64,000 nucleotides of DNA from Pseudomonas fluorescens (GCF_900215245.1 NZ_LT907842.1:3038001-3102000); one strand, 5' to 3'; shown: positions 36,629 to 46,004, numbered from the stretch's first letter. A program made the numbers and translations. Notes: generated by a model from the letters alone, not told the origin.

Positions 36629-37147
36629 ATGAAGCGCTTGTTCTGTTTGGCTGCGATTGCGGCCGTGGTGGTAGGACACTCGGTTTCGGCCCAGGCGGCT
36701 GGCCTGGAATTGGGTGTGGGGAGCACCAGTGATTCGACCATGACCTATCGGCTTGGGCTGACGTCGGAGTGGGATAAAAGCTGGTGGCAGAGCGATACTG
36801 GCCGCCTGACTGGCTATTGGAGCGGCGCCTACACGTATTGGGATGGCGACAAGCGCGCGAGTGTCAGCAGCCTGTCTTTCTCGCCGGTGTTTGTGTACGA
36901 GTTTGCCGGCCAGTCGGTCAAACCCTATATCGAGGCGGGGATCGGCGTAGCCGTGTTCTCACGTACGCGGGTCGAAGACAACAACATCGGCCAGGCCTTT
37001 CAGTTCGAAGACCGCCTGGGCTTTGGTTTGCGCTTTGCCGGTGGGCATGAGGTGGGCATCCGCGCCACGCACTATTCCAACGCGGGTATCAGCAGCAATA
37101 ACGACGGGGTAGAGAGCTACTCGCTGCACTACACGTTGCCGTTGTAA
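36629..37147 (+). CDS. pagL: PagL-type lipid A 3-O-deacylase (outer membrane)
   Basis: A 172-residue outer-membrane beta-barrel enzyme. A signal peptide (LFCLAAIAAVVVGHSVSAQA) is followed by alternating beta strands. The catalytic triad of P. aeruginosa PagL is matched in order and spacing: His148 and Ser150 in ATHYSNAG, and Glu162 twelve residues after the Ser. The barrel closes with a terminal strand. It removes the 3-O-acyl chain of lipid A and so modulates envelope signalling. It is probably transcribed alone. Confidence 0.88.
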   Translation: MKRLFCLAAIAAVVVGHSVSAQAAGLELGVGSTSDSTMTYRLGLTSEWDKSWWQSDTGRLTGYWSGAYTYWDGDKRASVSSLSFSPVFVYEFAGQSVKPYIEAGIGVAVFSRTRVEDNNIGQAFQFEDRLGFGLRFAGGHEVGIRATHYSNAGISSNNDGVESYSLHYTLPL

Positions 37148-37173
37148 TCCTGAGAACACCGCTCAAACCAAAT

Positions 37174-37258
37174 GTGGGAGCTGGCTTGCCTGCGATGCAG
37201 GCGCCTCGGTCTATGCGTTGCACCGAGGTGATGCGATCGCGGGCCGGCCCAGCTCCCA
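37174..37258. repeat. REPIN (paired REP elements)
   Basis: Left arm TGTGGGAGCTGGCTTGCC and right arm ending AGCTCCCA form an imperfect long inverted repeat about 85 bases across, with an inner CCTCGGT/ACCGAGG pair. Such elements are spread through P. fluorescens-group genomes. Confidence 0.8.
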
Positions 37259-37283
37259 GAGTCGATTGGCGCCACATCCAGGT

Positions 37284-37589
37284 TCAGCGGTAAGCCGTCG
37301 CAATCCCTTCGCGCTCGGTCAAACACTCCGGCGCGCCCATCTCGAACTCCCGACAGATCAGCGGCCGTCGCTCGTAAATCGTGCACATCATCGTGTCCCG
37401 ATCCAGCGCCGCGCACCAGCCGTCGTCCAGGCGCAGCATCACTTCGCCGCCCCAATCGTCGGTATCGATATAACGCTCCGGCACGCCCGTGTCGGTGATC
37501 AGCATGACTTCCAGCTGGCAGCAACAGGCCGCGCACGTCGAGCAGGTGACGGCGGGTTCGGTGATTTGAGTGTGCGGGATGTTAGTCAT
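37284..37589 (-). CDS. YkgJ-family cysteine-cluster protein
   Basis: A 101-residue member of the YkgJ/UPF0153 family, presumed to bind zinc or an iron-sulfur cluster. Near the N-terminus is CSTCAACCC (CxxCxxCCC type), and further cysteines follow in DGWCAAL, MMCTIYERRPLICREFEMG and APEC, as in the family. Its function is not established. It lies 54 bases downstream of the DUF2878 gene and may be a late part of that transcript. Confidence 0.8.
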   Translation of the reverse strand: MTNIPHTQITEPAVTCSTCAACCCQLEVMLITDTGVPERYIDTDDWGGEVMLRLDDGWCAALDRDTMMCTIYERRPLICREFEMGAPECLTEREGIATAYR

Positions 37590-37643
37590 AGGCGCGCAGT
37601 GTAAGGCAAGCGCGTCAACGGCGTGTGATTGCTCAGACGGACG

Positions 37644-38135
37644 TCAGTGCCCAAGTTGCCGTGCGATCCAATGCATCACGGGGAACAGGATTGCCCAGAG
37701 CAGGCCCAGGCCGAGCATGGTCGGCACAGTGCCGTAGCCGAAACTCACCCCGGCCAATTGGCTGCCGGCGTAATAAGACAACGGCCCGCCCACCGCACCT
37801 AATAAGCTGGCGCGCCACCAGGGCTGCGCGCTCCAGGCCAGGCAATGGCGCAGTGTGGTCGCCAGTAAGGCCCACAGCAATACCAGCCAAAAAGGTATCA
37901 GCGGCCCCGGAAAGCTGAAATGGAAGACGCCAAAGTTGCGCAGCGACGTGTCGATGACAGTGCCCAGCAGGGTCACGGCGAGGATCATTTGCCCCTCCGC
38001 AGACCACGCGCTTATCCACAGCAGGTGGATGGCCAGCACTGCGCCCGCGACCAGCAACCAACGGCTGTCACCGCCCAGCACGCAGGCAAACCAGCCGCAC
38101 TGGAACAGCACGGCATTCGCCAGCCGTTTAAGCAT
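37644..38135 (-). CDS. DUF2878 inner-membrane protein
   Basis: A 163-residue protein with about five hydrophobic segments, matching the DUF2878 family (VLFQCGWFACVLGG, SFPGPLIPFWLVLLWALLATTL). The family is found beside DUF1365, Cfa-like and FAD-oxidoreductase genes, as here; its function is unknown. The ATG at 38135 overlaps the end of the methyltransferase gene by 8 bases. It is the last gene of the light-stress operon. Confidence 0.8.
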   Translation of the reverse strand: MLKRLANAVLFQCGWFACVLGGDSRWLLVAGAVLAIHLLWISAWSAEGQMILAVTLLGTVIDTSLRNFGVFHFSFPGPLIPFWLVLLWALLATTLRHCLAWSAQPWWRASLLGAVGGPLSYYAGSQLAGVSFGYGTVPTMLGLGLLWAILFPVMHWIARQLGH

Positions 38136-39399
38136 TGAAACGCCCGAGCAAAGGCGGGTTGATCGCCGCCGGCTTGGCCAGCAGCAACTGCGCGGTACCG
38201 ATTGTTCGCTCCATGAATCCGCCTTCGCAGTAGCACAAATAGAATTCCCACAAGCGCAGGAAGTATTCATCGTAGCCCAACTCTGTGAGGCGGCCATGGG
38301 CGCGACGAAAGTTCTCATGCCACAGGCGTAAGGTTTTCGCGTAGTGCAGGCCGAAGTCCTCCATGTGCAGCAGGTTCATGTCGGTGTCGCGGCTGACGAT
38401 GTGCAACATGTTCTGCACACAGGGCAGGGCGCCACCGGGGAAAATATAGCGCTGGATGAAGTCGACGCTGTTCTTGGCCTGCTCGAAGCGCTGTTCACGA
38501 ATAGTGATGGCTTGCAGCAGCATCAATCCGTCGCGCTTGAGCAAGTGCGCGCACTGTTTGAAGTAGGTCGGCAGGAAGCGATGGCCCACTGCTTCGATCA
38601 TCTCGATGGAGACCAGCTTGTCATACTGGCCGGTCAGGTCGCGGTAGTCCTGCAATAACAGGGTCACCTGGTCCTTGAGCCCCAAGGCCGCGATGCGTTT
38701 TTCGGTGTAGGCAAACTGTTCTTTGGACAAGGTTGTGGTGGTGACTTTGCAGCCATAGTGCTGCGCCGCGTACAACGCCATGCTGCCCCAACCGGTACCG
38801 ATTTCCAGCAAATGGTCAGTGGGTTTGAGCGCAAGCTTCTGGCAGATGCGTTCCAGCTTGTTCAGTTGCGCCTGTTCCAGGCTGTCGTCGGGGCTTAGGA
38901 ATTGCGCGGCCGAATACATCATGGTCGGGTCGAGGAATTCTTCGAACAGGTCGTTGCCCAGGTCGTAGTGGGCGGCGATGTTTTTCTGTGAGCCCTTGCG
39001 TGTATTGCGGTTGAGCCAGTGCAGGCCTTGGGTGAACGGCCGTGCCAGGCGCGCCAGCCCACCTTCCATGGCGTCGAGCACCTCCAGGTTGCTCACCATC
39101 ACGCGCACCACCGAGGTCAGGTCCGGCGTGGTCCAGTAACCGTGGATAAACGCCTCGCCGGCGCCTATCGAACCGTTGGCCGCCACCAGCCCCCATACCG
39201 CTGAATCGACGATCTGGATTTCCCCCAGCAGGTGCGCTTCGCGTGCGCCGAACACTTGGCGTTCGCCGTCCTCGATCACCACCAACTGGCCGTGGCGCAG
39301 TTGGCTGAGTTGGCGCAGCACAGCCTTGCGCAGCAGTGCGCTGGTCATGCCGTTGACGTTCAGGCGGTTGGTTTTGACCGATAAGCTAGGGGATTTCAT
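38128..39399 (-). CDS. Cfa-like SAM-dependent fatty-acyl methyltransferase
   Basis: A 423-residue enzyme of the cyclopropane-fatty-acyl-phospholipid synthase family. The SAM loop LEIGTGWGSMALYAAQHYG is about residues 200-220, preceded by NIAAHYDLGNDLFEEFLDPTMMYSAA, typical of lipid-acting members. Its neighbours DUF1365, FAD oxidoreductase and photolyase point to a variant that modifies membrane lipids under light or singlet-oxygen stress rather than the stationary-phase Cfa. The ATG at 39399 overlaps the DUF1365 end by 14 bases. Confidence 0.83.
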   Translation of the reverse strand: MKSPSLSVKTNRLNVNGMTSALLRKAVLRQLSQLRHGQLVVIEDGERQVFGAREAHLLGEIQIVDSAVWGLVAANGSIGAGEAFIHGYWTTPDLTSVVRVMVSNLEVLDAMEGGLARLARPFTQGLHWLNRNTRKGSQKNIAAHYDLGNDLFEEFLDPTMMYSAAQFLSPDDSLEQAQLNKLERICQKLALKPTDHLLEIGTGWGSMALYAAQHYGCKVTTTTLSKEQFAYTEKRIAALGLKDQVTLLLQDYRDLTGQYDKLVSIEMIEAVGHRFLPTYFKQCAHLLKRDGLMLLQAITIREQRFEQAKNSVDFIQRYIFPGGALPCVQNMLHIVSRDTDMNLLHMEDFGLHYAKTLRLWHENFRRAHGRLTELGYDEYFLRLWEFYLCYCEGGFMERTIGTAQLLLAKPAAINPPLLGRFNA

Positions 39400-40195
39400 G
39401 GCGGCGATCCTTGGTATACCCGACTGCGGTGCGAGAGGCGCCATCGGCGGCCTGATGGGAAAAAATCGGTGTTCGTTTGAGCAACAAGCGCATGGCCTGC
39501 CAGTAAATGGCGAGGCAGGTTTTGGCGGTCATCCACGGGAAGCGCCGCAGGTAGCGATGCAGGCTGGCGCGGTTAAGTGCTTCTTTGTGCAGGCTCAACG
39601 TGGCGTCGAAGACCTTCAAATCGCCCTGCCAATCGGCCATGTGCACGCCGAGTTTGGCGGCGGGTGGGCTGAAGCTCATGCGGTATTCCAGGTCGCGCGG
39701 CAAAAACGGCGAGACATGGAAGGCCTTGGCCACGGCGAAGTGCTGATGCTCATCCGCGCCGAGCGCCTGGGCCGGCAGCACGTAGTGATAGCGCTCGCGC
39801 CATGGGGTGTTGGTCACTTCACACAGGATCGCGGCCAGTCGGCCATCGGCCTCGAAACAGTAGAAGAAACTCACCGGGTTAAAAGCCAGGCCCCAACTGC
39901 GGGCCTGGGTCAGCAGGCAGATAACGCCCTGAGGTGTACGCCCCAGGGCCTTGCCGACTTCCTGGCGCACGGCATCGCTCAAGCTCATGCCGTGGCGGGT
40001 AAACTCACGCAGATAATCCTGCTGGCGAAAGCCGAAGGGCGCCAGCCAGCCGGTGCCGGCCAGCGGTGACAAACCGAGCACTTCGTCTTGTTCGCTTAAG
40101 TCCAGGTACAGCAGGCCGATGCGGTAGCGGAAGGCGTGGGCCTTGGGCGCAAACCGGCGATGGGCGATCCAGCCGCTGTACAGGGCGCTGTTCAC
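39386..40195 (-). CDS. DUF1365 domain protein
   Basis: A 269-residue soluble protein of the DUF1365 family. Signature stretches are SGWIAHRRFAPKAHAFRYRIGLLYLDL, AFNPVSFFYCFEADG and AKAFHVSPFLPRDLEYRM. The family is almost always coded next to an FAD oxidoreductase and a Cfa-like methyltransferase; its chemistry is not settled. The start is the GTG at 40195, overlapping the upstream stop as GTGA. The longer open frame lies in the FAD gene. Confidence 0.85.
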   Translation of the reverse strand: MNSALYSGWIAHRRFAPKAHAFRYRIGLLYLDLSEQDEVLGLSPLAGTGWLAPFGFRQQDYLREFTRHGMSLSDAVRQEVGKALGRTPQGVICLLTQARSWGLAFNPVSFFYCFEADGRLAAILCEVTNTPWRERYHYVLPAQALGADEHQHFAVAKAFHVSPFLPRDLEYRMSFSPPAAKLGVHMADWQGDLKVFDATLSLHKEALNRASLHRYLRRFPWMTAKTCLAIYWQAMRLLLKRTPIFSHQAADGASRTAVGYTKDRRHEIP

Positions 40196-41439
40196 AGGGT
40201 TTCTCCAAAGGCCTGGGCCACACGCAATGCGCTGACCACGCCGTCCTCGTGGAAACCATTGGCCCAGTAGGCACCGCAATAAAACGTATGGCGCGCGCCG
40301 TGCAATTCTTCCCAGCGCCCTTGGGCGTCCACAGCGGCGAGGCTGTATTGCGGGTGGGCGTAGGTGTAGCGCGCGAGGATTTTCAGCGGGTTGATCATCG
40401 GCGTCTGGTTCAGGCTGACGCAGAAGGTGGTGGCGCTGTCGATACCTTGCAGGATGTTCATGTCGTAGGTAACGGCGGCCTGTGTCTGCGCATCGCCGCT
40501 CAGCCGATAATTCCAGCTGGCCCAGGCCAGTTTGCGGTCCGGCAGCAGGCGTGTGTCGGTGTGCAGCACCACGTCATTGTCGGCATAGGGCAATGCGCCG
40601 AGGATCTCTTGTTCGGCCTGGCTCGGGTCGGCCAGCATGGCCAGGGCCTGATCGCTGTGACAGGCGAACACCACACGATCAAATGTTTCGCTGCCGGCAG
40701 GGCTGTGGATAACCACGCCGTCATCGGTGCGTTCTACTTTATGCACAGGACAATTGAGGCGGATCTGCTCGCGAAAACTGCGGGTCAGCGGCTCGATGTA
40801 GCTGCTGGAGCCGCCTTCGATCACGCACCACTGTGGGCGGTTGCTGATCGACAGCAAGCCGTGGTTCTTAAAGAACCGGACAAAGAATTGCAGCGGAAAC
40901 CCCAGCATGTCAGCCAGGGACATCGACCAGATCGCCGCGCCCATCGGCACGATGTAATGCCGGATAAACCGTGGGCCGTAACCGCCGGCTTCAAGGTAGT
41001 CGCCGAGGGTCATCTGCGCGCTGATGCGTTGCTCTTGCAGGTCCAGCGGGGCCTGGCGGTTGAAGCGCAAAATGTCGCGCAACATGCCCCAGAACCCGGG
41101 CGACAGAATATTGCGCCGCTGGGCAAACAGGCTGTTGAGGTTGTTGCCGTTGTACTCGAACCCGGCATGCTGGTCACACACCGAAAAGCTCATCTCGGTG
41201 GGTTTGAACTTCACGCCGATCTGCTCAAGCAGGCGGATGAAGTTGGGGTAGGTCCAGTCGTTGAACACGATAAAGCCGGTGTCCACCGCATAGCGTTGGC
41301 CCTCGACGGTGACGTCGACCGTGTGGGTATGCCCGCCGATGCGCTCGCCCGCTTCGAACAGGGTGATGTCATGGCGACGGCTGAGCAGGTAGGCGCTGGT
41401 CAGCCCGGCGATACCGCTGCCGATAATGGCGATCTTCAC
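40192..41439 (-). CDS. FAD-dependent amine-oxidase-like oxidoreductase
   Basis: A 415-residue flavoprotein with an N-terminal Rossmann loop (KIAIIGSGIAGLTSAYLLSRRHDITLFEAGERIGGHT) and a C-terminal flavin-binding end (TFYCGAYWANGFHEDGVVSAL). It belongs to the group linked to DUF1365 and Cfa-like genes, probably a fatty-acyl or lipid desaturase or oxidase. The start is GTG at 41439, which overlaps the SDR stop (GTGA). It is co-transcribed with its neighbours. Confidence 0.87.
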   Translation of the reverse strand: MKIAIIGSGIAGLTSAYLLSRRHDITLFEAGERIGGHTHTVDVTVEGQRYAVDTGFIVFNDWTYPNFIRLLEQIGVKFKPTEMSFSVCDQHAGFEYNGNNLNSLFAQRRNILSPGFWGMLRDILRFNRQAPLDLQEQRISAQMTLGDYLEAGGYGPRFIRHYIVPMGAAIWSMSLADMLGFPLQFFVRFFKNHGLLSISNRPQWCVIEGGSSSYIEPLTRSFREQIRLNCPVHKVERTDDGVVIHSPAGSETFDRVVFACHSDQALAMLADPSQAEQEILGALPYADNDVVLHTDTRLLPDRKLAWASWNYRLSGDAQTQAAVTYDMNILQGIDSATTFCVSLNQTPMINPLKILARYTYAHPQYSLAAVDAQGRWEELHGARHTFYCGAYWANGFHEDGVVSALRVAQAFGETL

Positions 41440-42218
41440 AGTTTGTCCTTCTGCGGCGGAGGGCTGCGCAGCATGCGTTTGCCGATCATCAGCTGAACGC
41501 GGTTGGGCAGCTTCGACAGCGGCCACAGGGTGGCGATAAACAGGGCCGGAAAGGCGATTTCCAGCGGGCGTTTGCCCAGCTTGGCAACGATATGTTTCGC
41601 GGCCTTGTCGGCGGACCAGCTCAACGGCATCGGGAAATCGTTGCGTTCGGTCAATGGCGTGTCGACGAAGCCCGGGCTGATCACCGTGACGTCGATGTTC
41701 TCGGTCGACAGGCTGATGCGCAGCGATTCGAACAAGTAGCGCAGCCCGGCTTTGGACGCCCCATAGGCTTCGGCGCGTGGCATCGGCAGGTACGTCACAG
41801 CGCTGGCCACGCCCACCAGGTGCGGTGATTGCCCGACGCGTAACAGTGGCAGCGCGGCTTCGATGCAATAAGCGCTCGCCAGCAGGTTGGTGCGTACCAC
41901 GTGCTCGACGATGGAGGCGTCAAACTGCCGGGCGTCCACGTATTCACAGGTGCCGGCATTGAGGATCACCGTGTCCACTGAGCCCCAGACCACGCTGATG
42001 TGCTCGCCGATCTCGCGCACGGTCTGGCTGTTGGTCAGGTCGCCGGCCACCACCAGCACTTGCCCCGGATAACGTTGGGCGAGTGCTTCCAGCGGGCCTT
42101 TTGTGCGCGAGCTGAGGGCTACGTGGGCGCCGCTGTTGAGCAACTCCACGGCCAGTGAGGCACCGATGCCACTGCTGGCGCCGGTCAGCCAATATCGGCG
42201 GGGCGGTGTCAGGCTCAT
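41436..42218 (-). CDS. short-chain dehydrogenase/reductase
   Basis: A 260-residue classical SDR. The cofactor loop TGASSGIG is near residue 12, NAGTCEYVD stands in the NAG position, and the catalytic YGASK is followed by SPGFVDTPL. The C-terminus is hydrophobic, suggesting membrane contact. The ATG at 42218 overlaps the SnoaL-like gene by 4 bases. The substrate is unknown; within this operon a lipid or carbonyl product is plausible. Confidence 0.87.
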   Translation of the reverse strand: MSLTPPRRYWLTGASSGIGASLAVELLNSGAHVALSSRTKGPLEALAQRYPGQVLVVAGDLTNSQTVREIGEHISVVWGSVDTVILNAGTCEYVDARQFDASIVEHVVRTNLLASAYCIEAALPLLRVGQSPHLVGVASAVTYLPMPRAEAYGASKAGLRYLFESLRISLSTENIDVTVISPGFVDTPLTERNDFPMPLSWSADKAAKHIVAKLGKRPLEIAFPALFIATLWPLSKLPNRVQLMIGKRMLRSPPPQKDKL

Positions 42219-42637
42219 CCCATTCTCCTTTTCAGCCAACGCACTGCGGGGCCGAGTATTGGCAGGTGTTCATAGAGCAAGGCACCGGCATCGAAATAGT
42301 CACGATGGCGGTAGACCTTGTCGCGCCACATCAGGTGCGAGCAGCCTTCCACGCGTATCACCTCTGCGCGCTTCAGCCGTGGGTGGCTAAAACTCATTTT
42401 CCAGCGCAAATAGCCTTCGCCTTCGGCCACCTGGTCGAAGCCGTGAAAGTCGAAACGCAGCTGGCTGACATTGCTGTACAGCTCGGCGAAGTAGCGGTGC
42501 AGCGCGGGCAAGCCCTGCACTTCATGCAACGGGTCGGTAAAGGTGATGTCTTTGGCGTACAGGCCGTCGAGCAGGTGCAGGTTGTGCTTGTCCAGCGTCG
42601 CGAAGGCCTGGGCGAAGCGCGGCAGGAAGTCACTCAT
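42215..42637 (-). CDS. SnoaL-like / NTF2-fold protein
   Basis: A 140-residue protein of the nuclear-transport-factor-2-like fold, with LLDGLYAKDITFTDPLHEVQGLPALHRYFAELY at the start and VEGCSHLMWRDKVYRHRDYFDAGALLYEHLPILG at the end, both typical of SnoaL-like proteins linked to photolyase operons. It may bind or isomerise a small hydrophobic ligand. The ATG at 42637 overlaps the photolyase end by 8 bases. Confidence 0.8.
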   Translation of the reverse strand: MSDFLPRFAQAFATLDKHNLHLLDGLYAKDITFTDPLHEVQGLPALHRYFAELYSNVSQLRFDFHGFDQVAEGEGYLRWKMSFSHPRLKRAEVIRVEGCSHLMWRDKVYRHRDYFDAGALLYEHLPILGPAVRWLKRRMG

Positions 42638-44075
42638 GTAAACCTCCGACGGCTTCGCGCGACGGCAGGCTGCGGAATGCGGCCAAGGCCCGTTCACGGG
42701 ATTTCTTCAGGTCGACAATCGCGCGCGGGTAGTGCGCCACACCGAACAGGCCGCCGACGGCCTCAGGGTTGTGCACGTCCTTTTTATTCAGCGCGGCCAG
42801 TTCGGGCAGCCAGTGCTTGATGAACACGCCTTCACTGTCGAATTTTTCGGACTGGCTCAGCGGGCTGAAAATTCGGAAATAGGGCGCCGAGTCGGTGCCG
42901 GTGGATGAGCTCCACTGCCAGCCGCCGTTGTTGGCCGCCAGGTCGCCGTCGATCAGGTGGCGCATGAAAAAACGCTCGCCCTCGCGCCAGTCGATCAGCA
43001 GGTTCTTGGTCAGGAACATCGCTACGACCATGCGCAGGCGGTTGTGCATCCAGCCGGTTTCCAGCAATTGGCGCATGGCCGCGTCGATGATTGGCAGGCC
43101 GGTGCGCGCTTCCTGCCAGGCGGCGAGGTCTTCGGGCGCGTTGCGCCAGGCCACCGCTTCGGTTTCGGGGCGGAAGGCGCGGTGGCGCGAGACCCGTGGG
43201 TAGCCGACCAGGATATGTTTGTAGAACTCGCGCCAGAGCAGCTCGTTGATCCAGGTGATCGTGCCAACATCGCCACTTTCGAACTCGCCCTGGTTGGTCT
43301 GCAAGGCGGCATGCAGGCACTGTCGCGGCGAAACCACACCGGCAGCGAGGTAGGCGGAGAGTTGGCTGGTGCCGGGTTTGGCCGGGAAGTCGCGTTCGTC
43401 CTTGTAGTAGCTGATCTGTTGATCGGCAAAAGCGTCGAGGCGGCGCTTGGCTTCGTCTTCACCGGCGGGCCAGAGCGCGCGCAAGGTTTCGCTCGGCGGC
43501 TGGAACCCTTCCACCTGTGTGGGCACGGGGTCGCTTGTCAGGTGTGTTTTTGCCTGGGCTTTAGGCGTTGCGACCACGGGCGGCAGGGCGCTGTGCAGGC
43601 GGCTGTAGCAGACTTTGCGGAACTGGCTGAAAACCTGGAAGTAGGTGCCGGTTTTGGTCAACACGCTGCCGGGTTGGAAAAACAACTGGTCCAGATAACG
43701 GTGGAACGTCACGCCGTCGGTTTCCAGGGTTTGGGCGACGGCGGCATCGCGGCGGCTCTCGTGGATGCCGTATTCCTCGTTGACGTGCACCGACTCAATC
43801 GACAGTTCCCGGCACAGCGTGCTCAGCACGGCGGGGGCCTGGTCCCAGGTCGCGGCAGTGCGGATCAGCAAGGGAATGTTCAATGCGCCGAGCGCCCGGC
43901 TCAGGTGCTGCAGGTTGCGCAGCCAGAAGTCGACTTTGCACGGCGCATCATCGTGGGCCAGCCATTGTTCGGGGCTGATCAGGTACACGGCAACGACCGG
44001 GCCTCGCTGGCTTGCGGCGGCCAGGGCAGTGTTGTCGTTCAGGCGCAGGTCGGTGCGCAGCCAGATCAAATGCAT
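42630..44075 (-). CDS. phrB: deoxyribodipyrimidine photolyase (CPD class I)
   Basis: A 481-residue cryptochrome/photolyase that repairs cyclobutane pyrimidine dimers with blue light. It has the antenna domain opening LIWLRTDLRLNDNTAL and FAD-domain stretches RRLDAFADQQISYYKDERDFPAKPGTSQLSAYLAAGVVSPRQC, then MRQLLETGWMHNRLRMVVAMFLTKNLLIDWREGERFFM and GGWQWSSSTGTDSAPYFRIFSP. The ATG follows the merR stop with no gap, so repair is co-expressed with its regulator. Confidence 0.95.
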   Translation of the reverse strand: MHLIWLRTDLRLNDNTALAAASQRGPVVAVYLISPEQWLAHDDAPCKVDFWLRNLQHLSRALGALNIPLLIRTAATWDQAPAVLSTLCRELSIESVHVNEEYGIHESRRDAAVAQTLETDGVTFHRYLDQLFFQPGSVLTKTGTYFQVFSQFRKVCYSRLHSALPPVVATPKAQAKTHLTSDPVPTQVEGFQPPSETLRALWPAGEDEAKRRLDAFADQQISYYKDERDFPAKPGTSQLSAYLAAGVVSPRQCLHAALQTNQGEFESGDVGTITWINELLWREFYKHILVGYPRVSRHRAFRPETEAVAWRNAPEDLAAWQEARTGLPIIDAAMRQLLETGWMHNRLRMVVAMFLTKNLLIDWREGERFFMRHLIDGDLAANNGGWQWSSSTGTDSAPYFRIFSPLSQSEKFDSEGVFIKHWLPELAALNKKDVHNPEAVGGLFGVAHYPRAIVDLKKSRERALAAFRSLPSREAVGGLHE

Positions 44076-45005
44076 TTAAAGAAGTCCACGCTGGATCAGT
44101 ATCTGATGGGCCGACAACGGGTCCTCGGCCACGAACAATTCAGGGGTGTCACGGGTTAATACGGCTAACTCGGCCTGGTGGATGCATACCGTTGGTCCGG
44201 CAACCAAGGTTGGGCAACTGACGCCGCCCAGTAGTTTCACGAGTGAAGGCAGGTGCAGGGCCTTGCTCGAATACAGCAGCACGGCACGCGGTTGCAGGTG
44301 TTCCACGGCCAGTGCCAATTCACCCACCGGCAAAGGCCAGTCGAACACTTCCACTGGGCAATCGGCGCTGCTGGCGAGCCACGCGCTGAGCCACAGGTGC
44401 GGCTCCAGGGGCAGGTCGGAATGGTTGACCAACAGCAGTGGGGCGCCTTGCAGTTGGCGGTTGTTGTGGTAGATCCGCGCACCGAATTTGCTGCGTAGCC
44501 ATGACAGGAAAAACACCCGCTCCATCTGCGCGCCGAATTGGCCCTGCCAGCGTTGTTCGAGTTCCTGCAGCAGCGGCAGCATCAATTGCTCACACAAGGT
44601 GCGTGGCGGGTAGAGCGCCATGGCCTGGTTGACCGCGTCATCGACCCGGCGCTCGGCCAAATCGCTGATCGCGGCTACCAGGTTCTGGCGCAACGCCTGC
44701 CATTCGTTTTCGACGGTGTCCGGGATGACTTGGGCGGAGTCGATAAGGTTTTTAACCTGGCTCACCGGTACGCCGCGGTTGAGCCAAGTGAGGATGGTGT
44801 GTATGCGTTGCACGTGTTCGGCGCTGAACAGCCGATGACCTTTGGGTGTGCGCTGGGGCACGATCAACCCGTAGCGGCGTTCCCAGGCGCGCAGGGTCAC
44901 GGCGTTGACGCCGGTCTGGCGCGCCACTTCACGAATCGGCAGCCAGCCGTTCTGGAGGGCCTGGGCGATGTCTTCGCCAGGTTCGTCTTGCAGGGCAGCT
45001 TTCAT
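44076..45005 (-). CDS. MerR-family light/stress regulator (LitR/CarH/PplR-like)
   Basis: A 309-residue protein with an N-terminal MerR helix-turn-helix (PIREVARQTGVNAVTLRAWERRYGLIVPQRTPKGHRLFSAEHVQRI). A C-terminal region resembles the helical plus Rossmann part of CarH-type B12 photoreceptors. The cobalamin base-off motif ExxDxHxxG is not seen, so it may sense light indirectly or together with another MerR protein, as described for Pseudomonas PplR1. It sits in the operon it most likely controls, beside phrB, and TGTACA-type operators stand at the operon promoter. Confidence 0.85.
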   Translation of the reverse strand: MKAALQDEPGEDIAQALQNGWLPIREVARQTGVNAVTLRAWERRYGLIVPQRTPKGHRLFSAEHVQRIHTILTWLNRGVPVSQVKNLIDSAQVIPDTVENEWQALRQNLVAAISDLAERRVDDAVNQAMALYPPRTLCEQLMLPLLQELEQRWQGQFGAQMERVFFLSWLRSKFGARIYHNNRQLQGAPLLLVNHSDLPLEPHLWLSAWLASSADCPVEVFDWPLPVGELALAVEHLQPRAVLLYSSKALHLPSLVKLLGGVSCPTLVAGPTVCIHQAELAVLTRDTPELFVAEDPLSAHQILIQRGLL

Positions 45006-45022
45006 GAGGTGCCTTTCATGGG

Positions 45023-45982
45023 TTAGATCGCATTACGCAGGCTGAGGTTTTCCGGGTGCGGTTGCAGGTAGGCCTGCTGCGCGATGTAGCGATCCGGGTG
45101 TTGGCGAAAGTGGTGTTTGAGCAGGGTAAGGGGCACCACCAGCGGCACGATGCCGTGGCGGTATTGGCCGATGACGGTTTGCATTTCCTGCTTGTCGTCG
45201 GCGCTGATGGCCTGCTTGAGGTAGCCGCTGATGTGCTGCAACACGTTGGTGTGAGTGCCACGGGTGGCGCATTTTTTCAGGCCGGTCATCAGTTCGCTGA
45301 AGTAACCGGCGGCCAACGCGTCAAGGTCGATGCCTTTGCCCATGCTGCCCAGCAGGTGGCCGAGGCTTTTGTAATGCGCCGGGCTGTGGGCCATCAACAG
45401 GTATTTGTAGCGCGAGTGAAAAGCCAGCAGGCGGTGACGGGTGAGGCCTTCGGCCAGCAACTGTTGCCAACTGGCATAGACGAACACGCGGGTCAGGAAG
45501 TTTTCCCGCAGCACCGGGTCATTCAGCCGACCGTCTTCTTCCACTGGCAGGTTGGGGTGGCGTGCACAAAATGCCTGGGCGTAAATGCCACGCCCGCCGC
45601 CCTCTGCCGGCGTGCCGTTGTCGCGGTAGACCTTGACCCGTTCCAGGCCGCACGAGGGCGATTTCTGCATGAAGATGTAGCCGCACAGGTCGGTATGTTC
45701 CGACGCCATTTGCTGGCCGTAATCGTCCAGTGGCTGCGTTACATTGAGCTCACGGTGCACCGTGCCGACGGCTTGCGGGTGGGCAGGGTCGCCCACCAGG
45801 CGGATCGGTTCGCGGGGGATACCCAGGCCGATCGCGACTTCGGGGCACAGCGGCACAAACTCGAAGTAGTCGGCCAGGGTTTGGCTGCACAGCAGGGATT
45901 GTTTGTGTCCGCCGTTGAAGCGCACGTTCTCGCCTAATAGGCAGGCGCTGATGGCGATCTTCGGTTTTCCAGTGCTGGACAT
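45023..45982 (-). CDS. DUF523 and DUF1722 two-domain protein (YbgA-like)
   Basis: A 319-residue fusion. Residues ~1-150 form DUF523 (KPKIAISACLLGENVRFNGGHK, then FMQKSPSCGLERVKVY with conserved cysteines), and the rest is DUF1722 (LLAFHSRYKYLLMAHSPAHYKSLGHLLG), the YbgA domain often next to photolyase genes. The function is unknown. The ATG at 45982 has AGAGG 7 bases upstream; a TTG two codons earlier is less likely. It is the first gene of the nine-gene operon. Confidence 0.88.
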   Translation of the reverse strand: MSSTGKPKIAISACLLGENVRFNGGHKQSLLCSQTLADYFEFVPLCPEVAIGLGIPREPIRLVGDPAHPQAVGTVHRELNVTQPLDDYGQQMASEHTDLCGYIFMQKSPSCGLERVKVYRDNGTPAEGGGRGIYAQAFCARHPNLPVEEDGRLNDPVLRENFLTRVFVYASWQQLLAEGLTRHRLLAFHSRYKYLLMAHSPAHYKSLGHLLGSMGKGIDLDALAAGYFSELMTGLKKCATRGTHTNVLQHISGYLKQAISADDKQEMQTVIGQYRHGIVPLVVPLTLLKHHFRQHPDRYIAQQAYLQPHPENLSLRNAI

Positions 45983-46004
45983 GTTCAAACCTCTCCGAGA
46001 TTCC

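Noticed and set aside
37174..37258. CRISPR-like repeat array
   Set aside because: Only two inverted arms are present, without regularly spaced direct repeats; it is a REPIN.
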